Shown piece after piece: positions 1 to 8,294 of a stretch of 64,000 nt of DNA (within the stretch, counting starts at the first letter, position 1; each line of letters begins with the position of its first letter). Location of the stretch: positions 146,430 through 210,429 of the forward strand of contig JAGASH010000007.1 in the NCBI GenBank assembly GCA_017847835.1. Direction: 5' to 3'. This DNA is from Oscillospiraceae bacterium. Its GTDB lineage: Bacteria > Bacillota > Clostridia > Oscillospirales > Ruminococcaceae. The notes beneath the pieces were generated by a model. It saw nothing but the letters and a program-made list of their open reading frames with translations. It made no database searches and was not told where the DNA came from. Both the position numbers and the translations under genes were made by a program.

Positions 1-22
1 AGCAGTTCTTTTTTTTGCTCAT
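1..22 (-). CDS. Possible start of next gene, cut by window edge
   Basis: Just after the histidine kinase stop codon the minus strand has an ATG (20-22) preceded by a weak purine-rich stretch (GGAAGAG) and followed by an open frame reading MSKKKNC to the window edge. Only seven codons are visible, so neither function nor reality of the gene can be judged. It would be the next member of the operon that contains the two-component system. Confidence 0.3.
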
Positions 23-23
23 T

Positions 24-1463
24 TTACTCTTCCTTAACCGCCAGCGGAAGAACAATCGTAACCGTTGTTCCCTCGCCGAGCGTGCTCTCTATTTCCAGCA
101 TTCCGCCGTGCATTCCGATAATTTCATCAGCAACCGCAAGACCTATTCCCGAGCCTCGTTTCGTGCGGTTTGCCTTGTAGAATTTCTGCTTTACCTTCGG
201 CAGGTCCTCGGGAGCAATTCCGCAGCCCGTGTCCGCAACCGATATCACCACGGAGCTGTCGTTTTTCTCAGCCAAAACGTCGATATTTCCCGCTTCCGTG
301 TACTTGAAAGCGTTGTCGATAACGTTGATGAAAACCTGCCTCAGACGGCTCTTATCGCCCACAACCGCGCACATAAACTGCGGCTCGTTGTAGGAAAGCG
401 TGATGTTCTCTTTTTTTGCGCGGTCGATGTACAGCAAAAGCGCGTCTTCAAGCTCCGCGATTACGTCAATCGTCTGCATTTGCATTGTAAACCGCCCGCT
501 TTGTATTCTTGAAAAGTCCAGCAGCTCCTCGACCATCTGTTCAAGACGGTGAGTTTCGCCGTTTATGACCTTCATTCCCTTTGCAAACGTTTCTTCCTCA
601 TAGCCGCCGCTGAGCGTTTCAGCCCAGCCCTTGATTGCCGTGAGCGGCGTCCTCAGCTCGTGCGAAACGCTTGAAATAAAGTCGTTCTTTATCTGCTCGG
701 AGTTTTCGAGCTCGTTTGCCATTTCGTTGAACGAAGCGGAAAGCTGCCCGATTTCATCGTTTGTCGTTACGGGAATACGCTCGGAAAAGTCGCCCGTCGC
801 GAGCTTTTTCGCAGTAGCACTTATCTGTACCAGCGGAACGCAAATCGATTTCACGAAGTATAGTCCCGTCATCACAACAACGAGGATTACGAACACGCTT
901 ATCATAACGCACACGAACATAATTCCCGCAAGCTGCGCGTCAATCATCGAAAGCGACGTCACAAAGCGCAAAGCCTGATAGTTGCTGCTCGGCTTTTCGA
1001 TGATTTTCGTCACCGCGAGAATGTTCTCGCCGTTGTTGAAGCCGATAAAAACTCCCGTATTGTCCTCGCTTTCGAGAGCCGTCTCATAGTCGGGCATATA
1101 ATAGGTTTTGTCGGGTGAAAAGCCGCTCGATGAGAGCGAAACCTGTCCGTTTTTGTTTATCGACATAAGCTCCATTCGGTCTTTTTTGTCGAAGTTTACA
1201 ATCATCTCGCGCACTTCCGACGAATAGTTCACCGCCATATCCTCGTAGAGCCTCGTCAGAACCATCTGCGCCGCGTTTGCCTCGGAAACCACATAGCTTT
1301 CCGCGGAGCCATAGTAATACTGCCGCGTGAAATAATACACGCAGACGTTCGCTACAATCAGCAAAATCGCAACCACAAGAAGCGTGTTCACCATCCAGCG
1401 CGTGGCTATTGAGTGCTTGTTGATTTTCTTTGATTTCAAGTTCAATGTAAACGGCTTATTCAT
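24..1463 (-). CDS. Two-component sensor histidine kinase (HAMP-HisKA-HATPase)
   Basis: Membrane sensor kinase expected to autophosphorylate on histidine and phosphorylate the response regulator encoded just upstream. In the 479-residue product I see a membrane segment at about 25-45, about 130 extracytoplasmic residues, a second membrane segment at about 180-204, a HAMP linker (NDEIGQLS, about 235), the phosphoacceptor motif SVSHELRTPL with His268, and an ATPase domain with N box (NVIDNAFKYTEAG), G1 (VADTGCGI) and G2 (GSGIGLAVA). The ATG chosen overlaps the regulator's stop by 8 bases, which suggests translational coupling; a TTG six codons upstream is an alternative start. Architecture is PhoR/VicK-like. 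The extracytoplasmic part is not a domain I recognise, so the signal is unknown; the lipoprotein and membrane protein upstream in the operon are candidates for sensing partners. Confidence 0.93.
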   Translation of the reverse strand: MNKPFTLNLKSKKINKHSIATRWMVNTLLVVAILLIVANVCVYYFTRQYYYGSAESYVVSEANAAQMVLTRLYEDMAVNYSSEVREMIVNFDKKDRMELMSINKNGQVSLSSSGFSPDKTYYMPDYETALESEDNTGVFIGFNNGENILAVTKIIEKPSSNYQALRFVTSLSMIDAQLAGIMFVCVMISVFVILVVVMTGLYFVKSICVPLVQISATAKKLATGDFSERIPVTTNDEIGQLSASFNEMANELENSEQIKNDFISSVSHELRTPLTAIKGWAETLSGGYEEETFAKGMKVINGETHRLEQMVEELLDFSRIQSGRFTMQMQTIDVIAELEDALLLYIDRAKKENITLSYNEPQFMCAVVGDKSRLRQVFINVIDNAFKYTEAGNIDVLAEKNDSSVVISVADTGCGIAPEDLPKVKQKFYKANRTKRGSGIGLAVADEIIGMHGGMLEIESTLGEGTTVTIVLPLAVKEE

Positions 1464-2154
1464 CTTTCCACTTGTACCCAAAGCCCCAGACGGTTATTAT
1501 ATACTTCGGCGACGACGGGTCGTCCTCGATTTTCATACGCAGACGCCGCATATTAACGTCGATAACCTTATCCTCGCCCACATAAGAGTCGCCCCAGATA
1601 TGCCGCAAAATCGATTTGCGGTCAAGAGCGGTGTTCTTGTGCTTTAAAAGGTACTCAATCATATGAAACTCAACCTGCGTAAGCTCGATAAGCTCGCCGT
1701 TTTTCCACACCATTCTGCTCTCGCAGTCAACAGTAAACGGGCCCGCTTTTATGGTTTTCGACTCCTCTTTCGGCGAGCGGCTCTGCGAAACACGACGATA
1801 AATCGCGTCAATTCTCGCAACAAGCTCCGACGGTGAAAACGGCTTTGTCACATAGTCGTCAGCTCCCGTCATAAGGCAGTTGATTTTGTCCATTTCCTGA
1901 CTTTTTGCCGAAAGCATAATTATGCCGATTTCCGCGCTCTGCTCTCTTATCCAGCGGCAAAGCGCAAAGCCGTCCATTCCCGGCATCATAATATCCAGAA
2001 GCGCCACGTCAAAATTGCCGTTTTGCTTTTTGTACACCTCGACCGCTTCTTCTCCCGAAGCCACGTCAACCACGTCGTATCCCGCTCTTCTGAGATTTAT
2101 CACCACAAAATCGCGGATTGAGTCCTCGTCCTCGCAAACCAGAATTCGTTTCAT
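1456..2154 (-). CDS. OmpR/PhoB-family response regulator
   Basis: DNA-binding response regulator of 232 residues paired with the histidine kinase that overlaps its 3' end. The receiver domain (about 1-115) shows the acidic pocket (CEDED), the phosphoacceptor Asp54 in LLDIMMPGMDG and the conserved Lys of DDYVTKPF. A winged-helix domain follows (about 130-230), with the typical ending VRRL-like helix (VNMRRLRMKIEDD) and a TVWGFGYKW wing. The start ATG has an AAGGA ribosome-binding site. It sits 22 bases after a lipoprotein gene in the same direction, so the four genes from 4425 down to 24 are probably one transcript. Targets are unknown. Confidence 0.93.
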   Translation of the reverse strand: MKRILVCEDEDSIRDFVVINLRRAGYDVVDVASGEEAVEVYKKQNGNFDVALLDIMMPGMDGFALCRWIREQSAEIGIIMLSAKSQEMDKINCLMTGADDYVTKPFSPSELVARIDAIYRRVSQSRSPKEESKTIKAGPFTVDCESRMVWKNGELIELTQVEFHMIEYLLKHKNTALDRKSILRHIWGDSYVGEDKVIDVNMRRLRMKIEDDPSSPKYIITVWGFGYKWKDE

Positions 2155-2176
2155 AAGCCGTCCTTTCTCCGCGCTG

Positions 2177-3514
2177 TTACAGCATAAAGAAATTCTTGTT
2201 AAGCTCGCTCTCCGTGAGCGCGAGTTTTCCCGTCAGATAGCCCTTTGTCACGCTGTAACAAAAATACGTTTCCTCGGTTTGCCCGAGAAAATTCATTTTC
2301 TTTGCCTCAGCAAGCGCTTTTTCGTCGTCCTTGTCAACCGCGCGAATTCTCAAAAGCTCGGTTGAGCTGTCAACAACAAGCCCTTTTTCCTCGTCATAAG
2401 ACACAAACACAATCTCGTTGTTTGCAAAATCAGGAACTGCTGTCACTACACCCTGCCAACGGCTCGGAAACATCAGCGCAAAGCGGTATTTCCCCGAAAA
2501 ATAGCTGTAATACTTCGCGGTAAAATTGTCGTCCGAAACCGTGTACCACATAACCGCGCAAAGCTGTTCGGGAAGCGTCAGCACCTCGTAGCCCGGAAGC
2601 GGTGTCGTGGACGGGATTTCAATATAGCCGTCCCCGTCGATATCGTAGCAGTAAATCTCCGACATATAGTCGTTCACAAGCCTTGAAACGGTGCTGCTCT
2701 GAGGGTTCTGACCGACGCTGTCGGGACAGAAAAGTCTGTTTCCATAGCAGTACAAAACGTCCGTGCCGGACTGTCCGCTGCCCTTTGAGTAGTCAAAGAA
2801 CAACGCCTGCGTGTTCTCGTTCAGACTGCCCTTTGTGACGCGCAGATACTCAGCAGCCCCGCTGTAAAGAGGTGTTTCGGAAAGCTTTTCAAATCCGTTT
2901 TCGCTGTTTGTGAACATCATCGCCATAGATGTGTTCAAGGTCTTGTCCGAAGTCACCGTCACAAGCTCGTCCATTCCGTCGCCGTTGATGTCGAAAACTT
3001 CAAGGCAGGAATATGCCGACGAATAAAGCGTTGTCGGAATTCTGTTCGCGTAGCGTATAACCGAAAAGGCTTTTTCCGACTGATTTAGCAGCGTATAGCG
3101 TATGATTATGTCAACCGCGCCGCCCGTTCCCAGCCTCGCAAAGCTGATACTTTCAACCTCGCTTCCCGCGCAAGCCAAATCATAGACTGCTTCCCACTTG
3201 CCGTTGTTCTTGTCGAGAAATTTCAGCCGCAGCGCACTTTCACCCGCCGCAGCGTTTTTGCCCTCGTAGAACACAAAAGCCTCGTCGCCGGGTTCATCGT
3301 CGATATCGTACATAACAAACGCGGAGCGATAATCTCCGCTCCTCGGATATTTCAGCTTTACATTCTGTCCGACGCTTTTTTTAAGCTCGTCGTAGATTTC
3401 ATTCTGTTCTTCAAGCAGCCGCGGAGGTGTGAGCAGGTTCTCGACGGAAGCTCCCGCGCTGCACCCGCAAAGCGTCAGACAAAGCGCCAGAAGCGCCGCA
3501 ATTTTTCTTTTCAC
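2177..3514 (-). CDS. Lipoprotein with FG-GAP/VCBS-like calcium-type repeats
   Basis: A 445-residue exported lipoprotein of unknown function. It starts with a charged/hydrophobic signal peptide and a lipobox-like LCGC, giving a lipidated Cys18. The mature part contains several acidic Asp-rich loops typical of FG-GAP/VCBS-type beta-propeller repeats (DINGDGMDE, DIDGDGYIE, DIDDEPGDE), spaced about 100-120 residues apart. This suggests an extracellular beta-propeller that may bind calcium; that is inference. It lies between a membrane protein gene (12-base gap) and the response regulator (22-base gap), so it may be a sensing accessory or an output of the two-component system. Confidence 0.8.
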   Translation of the reverse strand: MKRKIAALLALCLTLCGCSAGASVENLLTPPRLLEEQNEIYDELKKSVGQNVKLKYPRSGDYRSAFVMYDIDDEPGDEAFVFYEGKNAAAGESALRLKFLDKNNGKWEAVYDLACAGSEVESISFARLGTGGAVDIIIRYTLLNQSEKAFSVIRYANRIPTTLYSSAYSCLEVFDINGDGMDELVTVTSDKTLNTSMAMMFTNSENGFEKLSETPLYSGAAEYLRVTKGSLNENTQALFFDYSKGSGQSGTDVLYCYGNRLFCPDSVGQNPQSSTVSRLVNDYMSEIYCYDIDGDGYIEIPSTTPLPGYEVLTLPEQLCAVMWYTVSDDNFTAKYYSYFSGKYRFALMFPSRWQGVVTAVPDFANNEIVFVSYDEEKGLVVDSSTELLRIRAVDKDDEKALAEAKKMNFLGQTEETYFCYSVTKGYLTGKLALTESELNKNFFML

Positions 3515-3525
3515 AAAAACCTCGA

Positions 3526-4425
3526 TTACCGATTATCGGTCTGTTCTTCAAGTTTTTCCTCGGGCTGAGCCTTGGATTTTGCGGATTTGAGCGCAGCCAC
3601 AACCGCGACCGCAGCAAGCAGTCCCAAAGCCATATTAACATACGGCGTGAACGTCATAATATAGCCGTCCCTGCCGTGATTGTTCTGATAAAAAACCTCA
3701 GCATAGTTGGCTGACGCGGTAATTCTATCGGAAATCTCCGCGGGCGCAAACAGCTTTGATAAAATCACACCAAACGACGCGGAAATCGTCAGAACAGACG
3801 CTCCGATACCGCTTATAAACATCATCGTCTTTGTGTGCTTTTCCGCGTTGCCCGAAGATACTCTTCCGAACATCGCAAAAAACAGCGCAAGGAGAATTAT
3901 CTCCAGAACCTCCGCGAGATACTCGGGAACAGCCGCGATTACCATTCGGCTCATAAACGCGTTTATTCCGCGGAAAACGCAGTAAAGTCCGATTATCGTA
4001 TAGCCAAATCCAAGCGCAGGAGAAAAGCTCTTTTTGTAAATCAGCGTGAACGCAAGCGCCGCCATATAAACCGCGCCGACAAAGTCCGAGATTATCAGAA
4101 ACAGCGACGGAGAAAGCGCGCTCGTTTCCATAATTCCCTCATAGCCCGCGCAAATCGCCGCCATAAGTGTTACAAAACCGATTACAAGGCTGCTTTTTTC
4201 CGAAGCATTGAAGCCCTCGGGCTCTTTTCTCAAAAGCACTCCCGCAGCAGCCATTGCAGCTGCAAGAAAACCGTAAATAAGCAGATTGCACAAAATCTCG
4301 CTTCCGTGGGTTAAAAAGCCCGTGTTCATATCCGTGAAGAATAAAATCGTCACAAGCCTTGCTGCAAGACACAAAACAAATCCCGCTCCCGCCGCAATAA
4401 GCACTGTTTTACCGTTTTTGCTCAT
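3526..4425 (-). CDS. Polytopic membrane protein, function unknown
   Basis: A 299-residue protein dominated by hydrophobic segments; I count about eight likely membrane helices, the first at about residues 7-30, followed by a basic/acidic C-terminal tail (KSAKSKAQPEEKLEEQ). I do not recognise a family. It is the first gene of the run that continues into the lipoprotein, the response regulator and the histidine kinase, with only 11 bases to the next gene. Its place suggests a membrane component of a cell-envelope sensing or response system, but nothing in the sequence shows a substrate. Confidence 0.75.
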   Translation of the reverse strand: MSKNGKTVLIAAGAGFVLCLAARLVTILFFTDMNTGFLTHGSEILCNLLIYGFLAAAMAAAGVLLRKEPEGFNASEKSSLVIGFVTLMAAICAGYEGIMETSALSPSLFLIISDFVGAVYMAALAFTLIYKKSFSPALGFGYTIIGLYCVFRGINAFMSRMVIAAVPEYLAEVLEIILLALFFAMFGRVSSGNAEKHTKTMMFISGIGASVLTISASFGVILSKLFAPAEISDRITASANYAEVFYQNNHGRDGYIMTFTPYVNMALGLLAAVAVVAALKSAKSKAQPEEKLEEQTDNR

Positions 4426-4459
4426 AATTGCTCCATTTTCTGTCCGAAATCCGTTTATA

Positions 4460-5827
4460 TTATATTCTGTCTTTAAGCGGAATATATTTCTTGTTGAGGT
4501 TAATTGCCTTGTAAGCGGGACGGATAATTCTCTTGCCGTTAATCATCTCTTCCATTCTGTGAGCGCACCAGCCCGCCATTCTCGCGCACGCAAACAGCGC
4601 CGTGTACATCTCAACGGGAATTTTCAGCATTTTATAGACAAGTCCCGAATACATATCAACATTTGCGCATATATTCTTAATATCGCCGCGCTCCTCCGCA
4701 AAAACCTTCGGAGTGAGGCGCTCGATGCTGTCGAGAAGCTTGAATTCAGCCTCGAAATCCGTGCCCTCGGCAAGCTTCATCGCGTTTTCTTTCAGGATTA
4801 CCGCTCTCGGGTCGGAAAGCGTGTAAACCGCGTGTCCCATACCATAGACAAGTCCCGAGCCGTCGCCCGCTTCTTTGCGCATAATCTTGTGCAGGAAAGC
4901 CGCAACCTCCTCGTCGTCCTTCCAGTCGTGAACGCCTTCCTTCACGAAATCAAGCATTTGCATTACCTTGATATTCGCGCCGCCGTGACGGGGACCTTTC
5001 AGCGAGCCGATTGCCGCTGCATAAGCCGAATAAGCGTCCGTGCCCGACGAAGAAACCGTGCGGCAGGTGAAAGTCGAGTTGTTACCGCCGCCGTGCTCCG
5101 CGTGAAGCATAAGGCAAAGGTCAAGCAACTTCGCTTCCTCGGGTGTATAAGCGCGGTCGTCGCGCAAGGTTGACAGAATACTCTCGGCAAGGCTCTCGTC
5201 CTTGTTTATCTGGTGCATTACCATACTGTCGTTGTGGTAGAAACGGCGCAGCGCCTGATATGACGAAACCATAATCGCCGGCAGCTTCGAGATAACCGAA
5301 AGCGCCTGAAGCATTTCAACCTCGGGAGAGTTGTTTTCGGGCTCGTGGTCATAGCTGTACAGCGTGAGGACAGCCTGCTGCATTTTGTTCATAATATTCG
5401 GCGAAGGATTGCGCATAATAACGTCCTCGTCAAAATAACGCGGCAGCTCGCGGTATTCGGCAAGAAGCTGTGAAAACTCCTGCAATTCCTTTTCTGTCGG
5501 AAGCGAGCCGAGCAAAAGCAGATAAACCACTTCTTCATAGCCGTAGCGACGGTCGTTCAGCACACCCTGAACAATATCGCGGACGTTATAGCCGCGGTAA
5601 ATCAGCTCGCCCTCGATAGGCTGCTTGTCACCCTCGCTTATAACGTAGCCGTGAACGCAGCAGACATTCGTGATACCCGCGACAACACCCGAACCGTCGG
5701 AGTTGCGCAGACCTCTTTTTACACCGAATTTATTGTACAAGGACTGGCTGATAACGCTGTTTTTGCAGAATTCCTCGCACATCGATTTGAATTTGTCCGT
5801 TGACTTTAATTTTTCAAGATTGTCCAT
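4460..5827 (-). CDS. gltA: Citrate synthase
   Basis: Condenses acetyl-CoA with oxaloacetate to citrate, the entry step of the oxidative TCA branch. The 455-residue product carries the catalytic signatures of the family: LHAEHGGGNNSTF (first His), GMGHAVYT (second His) and an Asp in NVDMYSGLVYKML, plus the PRHGGANIKVM substrate loop. It is slightly longer than the usual 370-430 residues because of an N-terminal extension common in clostridial members. The start ATG at 5827 follows an AGGTGAT ribosome site. A strong promoter lies at 5859-5887. A divergent SpoIID-like gene separates it from icd and acn, but all three TCA genes share a strand. Confidence 0.95.
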   Translation of the reverse strand: MDNLEKLKSTDKFKSMCEEFCKNSVISQSLYNKFGVKRGLRNSDGSGVVAGITNVCCVHGYVISEGDKQPIEGELIYRGYNVRDIVQGVLNDRRYGYEEVVYLLLLGSLPTEKELQEFSQLLAEYRELPRYFDEDVIMRNPSPNIMNKMQQAVLTLYSYDHEPENNSPEVEMLQALSVISKLPAIMVSSYQALRRFYHNDSMVMHQINKDESLAESILSTLRDDRAYTPEEAKLLDLCLMLHAEHGGGNNSTFTCRTVSSSGTDAYSAYAAAIGSLKGPRHGGANIKVMQMLDFVKEGVHDWKDDEEVAAFLHKIMRKEAGDGSGLVYGMGHAVYTLSDPRAVILKENAMKLAEGTDFEAEFKLLDSIERLTPKVFAEERGDIKNICANVDMYSGLVYKMLKIPVEMYTALFACARMAGWCAHRMEEMINGKRIIRPAYKAINLNKKYIPLKDRI

Positions 5828-5858
5828 ATTTATCACCTCATATAATAATCCAACTTAA

Positions 5859-5887
5859 ATTATAGCATATTTTCGCCGTAAAGTCAA
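5859..5887 (-). promoter_or_regulatory. Sigma-A-type promoter of citrate synthase
   Basis: Minus-strand TTGACT (5882-5887), 17-base spacer and perfect TATAAT (5859-5864), about 32 bases before the gltA start. The aconitase promoter has the same TTGACT-N17-TATAAT layout. Confidence 0.85.
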
Positions 5888-5945
5888 GAGAAAGCCGAAA
5901 AATAGGCAAAATATGCTCACAATTTTGTTTGAAAGGAACTTTAAA

Positions 5946-6839
5946 ATGCCTAAAAAAATAACTCTTGTATCAGCAGGCGCGCTGGTTTTGTTTATAATTC
6001 TGATTGTAATTTTGCTGAACGTAACCGCCGACAATAAGCGTTCTCCTTTCCCGCAGAAAGTCACCGTTTATCTTGAAGAACGCTCGGAAATCGTCACGCT
6101 TGATTACAGCAAGTTTCTTGAAGGCTGTCTTGTCGGTTTTCTCCCGCAAAACGGCGATTTATACGAGCCGCAAACGCTTGAAGCGCTCGCAGTTGTCATA
6201 AACACAAACGCGCTCTACGCTCTCCGAAACCGCGATAAATTCGAGAATTTCGGCGCGGATTTTTCGACGGGAGAGCTGTTTCCCTACACCGACAAAGCCG
6301 TAAATTCCACGGAGGACGCACGCGTCAGAACAGCCGCAAATGCTGCCGCAGAGAAGTTTCTCGCGGTTGACGGACAGCCCGTTTTGCTGGAGTTTTGCCG
6401 AATTTCAAGCGGGAAAACCCTCCCGAAACCGCCCGCTATGCCGTCGGTAAATCTGCCTTCGGACGCGCTTTGCAAGGGATATCTCAGCAAAAACGCTTAC
6501 ACCGTGAACGAGGTGCGCGCGCTCTCCGAGATAAAACGGCTTAGCGAACCGCCCGAGGAGTGGTTCTCCGAGCCGGTTTACGACGAGTACGGCACGCTCG
6601 TTACCGTCAAAATCTGCGGTCAGAAAATCACCGGCGAGTTCATCAAAAAAACGCTCGGTCTTCGCAGCGCAGCAATCGAAATCGGCTTCGAGGACGACTG
6701 CTTCGTGTTTATCTGCAAGGGCTGGGGAAACAACACGGGAATGAGCCTTGCCGCTGCCGATACAATGTCCCGCGACGGGAAATCCGCCGATGAAATTCTC
6801 TCGTTTTTTTACAGCGCCGAGCTCAAAACCGCCCGATAA
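5946..6839 (+). CDS. SpoIID/LytB-domain protein lacking the usual catalytic motif
   Basis: A 297-residue membrane-anchored protein (one N-terminal helix at about 7-28) with a SpoIID-like domain. SpoIID is a lytic transglycosylase that remodels peptidoglycan during engulfment. The C-terminal signature is recognisable: GWGNNTGMS...DGKSADEILSFFY corresponds to the family's GWGHGVGMSQ...GKSYEEIL. However the family's catalytic segment around AAEMP reads LVGFLPQ here, without the Glu, and the histidine of GWGHG is Asn. The start ATG has AAAGGA 8 bases upstream; an earlier ATG at 5913 lacks a site. It is transcribed divergently from gltA and followed by a terminator. I infer a structural or pseudoenzyme role; the SpoIID assignment itself rests on motif reading. 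Confidence 0.75.
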   Translation: MPKKITLVSAGALVLFIILIVILLNVTADNKRSPFPQKVTVYLEERSEIVTLDYSKFLEGCLVGFLPQNGDLYEPQTLEALAVVINTNALYALRNRDKFENFGADFSTGELFPYTDKAVNSTEDARVRTAANAAAEKFLAVDGQPVLLEFCRISSGKTLPKPPAMPSVNLPSDALCKGYLSKNAYTVNEVRALSEIKRLSEPPEEWFSEPVYDEYGTLVTVKICGQKITGEFIKKTLGLRSAAIEIGFEDDCFVFICKGWGNNTGMSLAAADTMSRDGKSADEILSFFYSAELKTAR

Positions 6840-6845
6840 GCAAAA

Positions 6846-6876
6846 CTGCTCCCGTATTTCAGGGAGCAGCTTTTTT
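6846..6876 (+). terminator. Intrinsic terminator after SpoIID-like gene
   Basis: CTGCTCCC / GGGAGCAG stem with an 8-base loop followed by six T, 7 bases after the stop codon. Confidence 0.88.
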
Positions 6877-6896
6877 CAATGAATAATCATTTTTGC

Positions 6897-8111
6897 TTAT
6901 TTCATAAGAGCCGAAAGTCTGTTGTTGATTTCAACAAGGAATGTTTCTGTATCGACAACACGCTTGTTTTCAAGCTTCGACATAGCCGCAAGATTCTTGT
7001 CCATAACGCCCTCTTCCATTGTCTGAACAGACGCTTTTTCAAGCTTGTCCGCATAGTCGCAAAGCTCGGGAATGTTGTCAAGCTCTCCGCGCTTTCTCAG
7101 CGCACCGCTCCACGCGAAAATTGTCGCGATGGGATTTGTTGATGTCTTCTCGCCTTTGAGATAGTTGTAATAGTGACGTGTAACCGTGCCGTGAGCCGCC
7201 TCGTACTCGTACTTTCCGTCGGGTGAAACGAGGACCGAGGTCATAAGTCCGAGCGAGCCGAACGCGGTCGCCAGCATATCGCTCATTACATCGCCGTCGT
7301 AGTTCTTGCAAGCCCAGATGAAGCCGCCCTCGGAACGTACAACTCTCGCGACAACATCGTCGATAAGAGTGTAGAAATACTCAATTCCCGCAGCCTCGAA
7401 CTTCGCTTTGTACTCGTTTTCGTAAATCTCCGCGAAGATGTCCTTGAAACGGTGGTCGTAGGTCTTGGAAATCGTGTCCTTGGAAGCGAACCAGAGCGTT
7501 TCCTTAGCGTCAAGCGCGTAGTTGAAGCACGCTCTCGCAAAGCTCGCAATCGAATTGTCAAGGTTGTGGACGCCCTGTACAACACCGTCGGAGTTCTTGA
7601 AATCGTGGATAAGAGCGCGTGTTTCCTTGCCGTCCTTATCTGTTACCACGATTTCAGCCTTGCTTCCCTGTGCAACCTTAAGCTCGGTGTTCTTGTAAAT
7701 ATCGCCGTAAGCGTGACGCGCGATTGTAATAGGCTTTGTCCAGGTGGGAATGTACGGCGTGATACCCTTAACCAGAATAGGCTTTCTGAACACCGTTCCG
7801 TCCAGAATTGCACGGATTGTGCCGTTCGGGGATTTCCACATCTCCTTGAGCTTGTACTCCTCAACGCGCTGCGCATTCGGAGTAATTGTCGCGCATTTTA
7901 CTGCAACTCCGTACTTTTTCGTGGCATTCGCGCTGTCGATTGTAACCTGGTCGTCGGTTTCGTTTCGGTGAACAAGACCGAGGTCGTAGTAATCGGTTTT
8001 GAGGTCGATGTACGGGTTGATGAGAATATCCTTAATCATCTTCCAGATAATTCTCGTCATCTCGTCGCCGTCCATCTCGACAAGCGGTGTTGTCATCTGA
8101 ATTTTTGCCAT
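6897..8111 (-). CDS. icd: NADP-dependent isocitrate dehydrogenase, eukaryotic-type
   Basis: Oxidatively decarboxylates isocitrate to 2-oxoglutarate with NADP. The 404-residue product matches the homodimeric eukaryotic-type subfamily, not the E. coli type: [11 protein letters not shown] near the N-terminus, the substrate loop [25 protein letters not shown], the metal-binding region [24 protein letters not shown] and the NADP-binding GSLGLMTS...[10 protein letters not shown]. The ribosome site is AAAGGAG. It follows a 50-residue small gene and aconitase in the same direction, with 19 bases to the small gene, so acn-small gene-icd is probably one transcript. With gltA it supplies 2-oxoglutarate for glutamate synthesis. 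Confidence 0.95.
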   Translation of the reverse strand: MAKIQMTTPLVEMDGDEMTRIIWKMIKDILINPYIDLKTDYYDLGLVHRNETDDQVTIDSANATKKYGVAVKCATITPNAQRVEEYKLKEMWKSPNGTIRAILDGTVFRKPILVKGITPYIPTWTKPITIARHAYGDIYKNTELKVAQGSKAEIVVTDKDGKETRALIHDFKNSDGVVQGVHNLDNSIASFARACFNYALDAKETLWFASKDTISKTYDHRFKDIFAEIYENEYKAKFEAAGIEYFYTLIDDVVARVVRSEGGFIWACKNYDGDVMSDMLATAFGSLGLMTSVLVSPDGKYEYEAAHGTVTRHYYNYLKGEKTSTNPIATIFAWSGALRKRGELDNIPELCDYADKLEKASVQTMEEGVMDKNLAAMSKLENKRVVDTETFLVEINNRLSALMK

Positions 8112-8130
8112 AGTTGTTCTCCTTTCGATT

Positions 8131-8283
8131 TCACTTTTTCTTTATTTTAGACGAGCTTGTGATATACCAGTTTATGTTGTTTCCGCAGCCGATTGCGCCT
8201 TCAGAGGGCAAAAACTTGCTTCCTACAAAAAGTCCCGCAAAAAACGCAGCGCAAGCTATACCAAAAACCGCAGCCTTATTCAT
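8131..8283 (-). CDS. 50-residue single-helix protein between acn and icd
   Basis: A small gene not usually annotated: 50 codons, ATG at 8283 with an AAGGTGA ribosome site 4-5 bases upstream, ending in TGA 19 bases before icd. The product has an N-terminal hydrophobic helix (about residues 4-20, [15 protein letters not shown]) then a short polar stretch with Gly-Cys-Gly-Asn and a lysine-rich tail (SKIKKK). It could be a single-pass membrane protein or a very short secreted peptide. It fills most of the gap between acn and icd, with 11 bases after the acn stop, so it is most likely co-translated with both. I recognise no family. Confidence 0.65.
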   Translation of the reverse strand: MNKAAVFGIACAAFFAGLFVGSKFLPSEGAIGCGNNINWYITSSSKIKKK

Positions 8284-8294
8284 AGTTCACCTTA

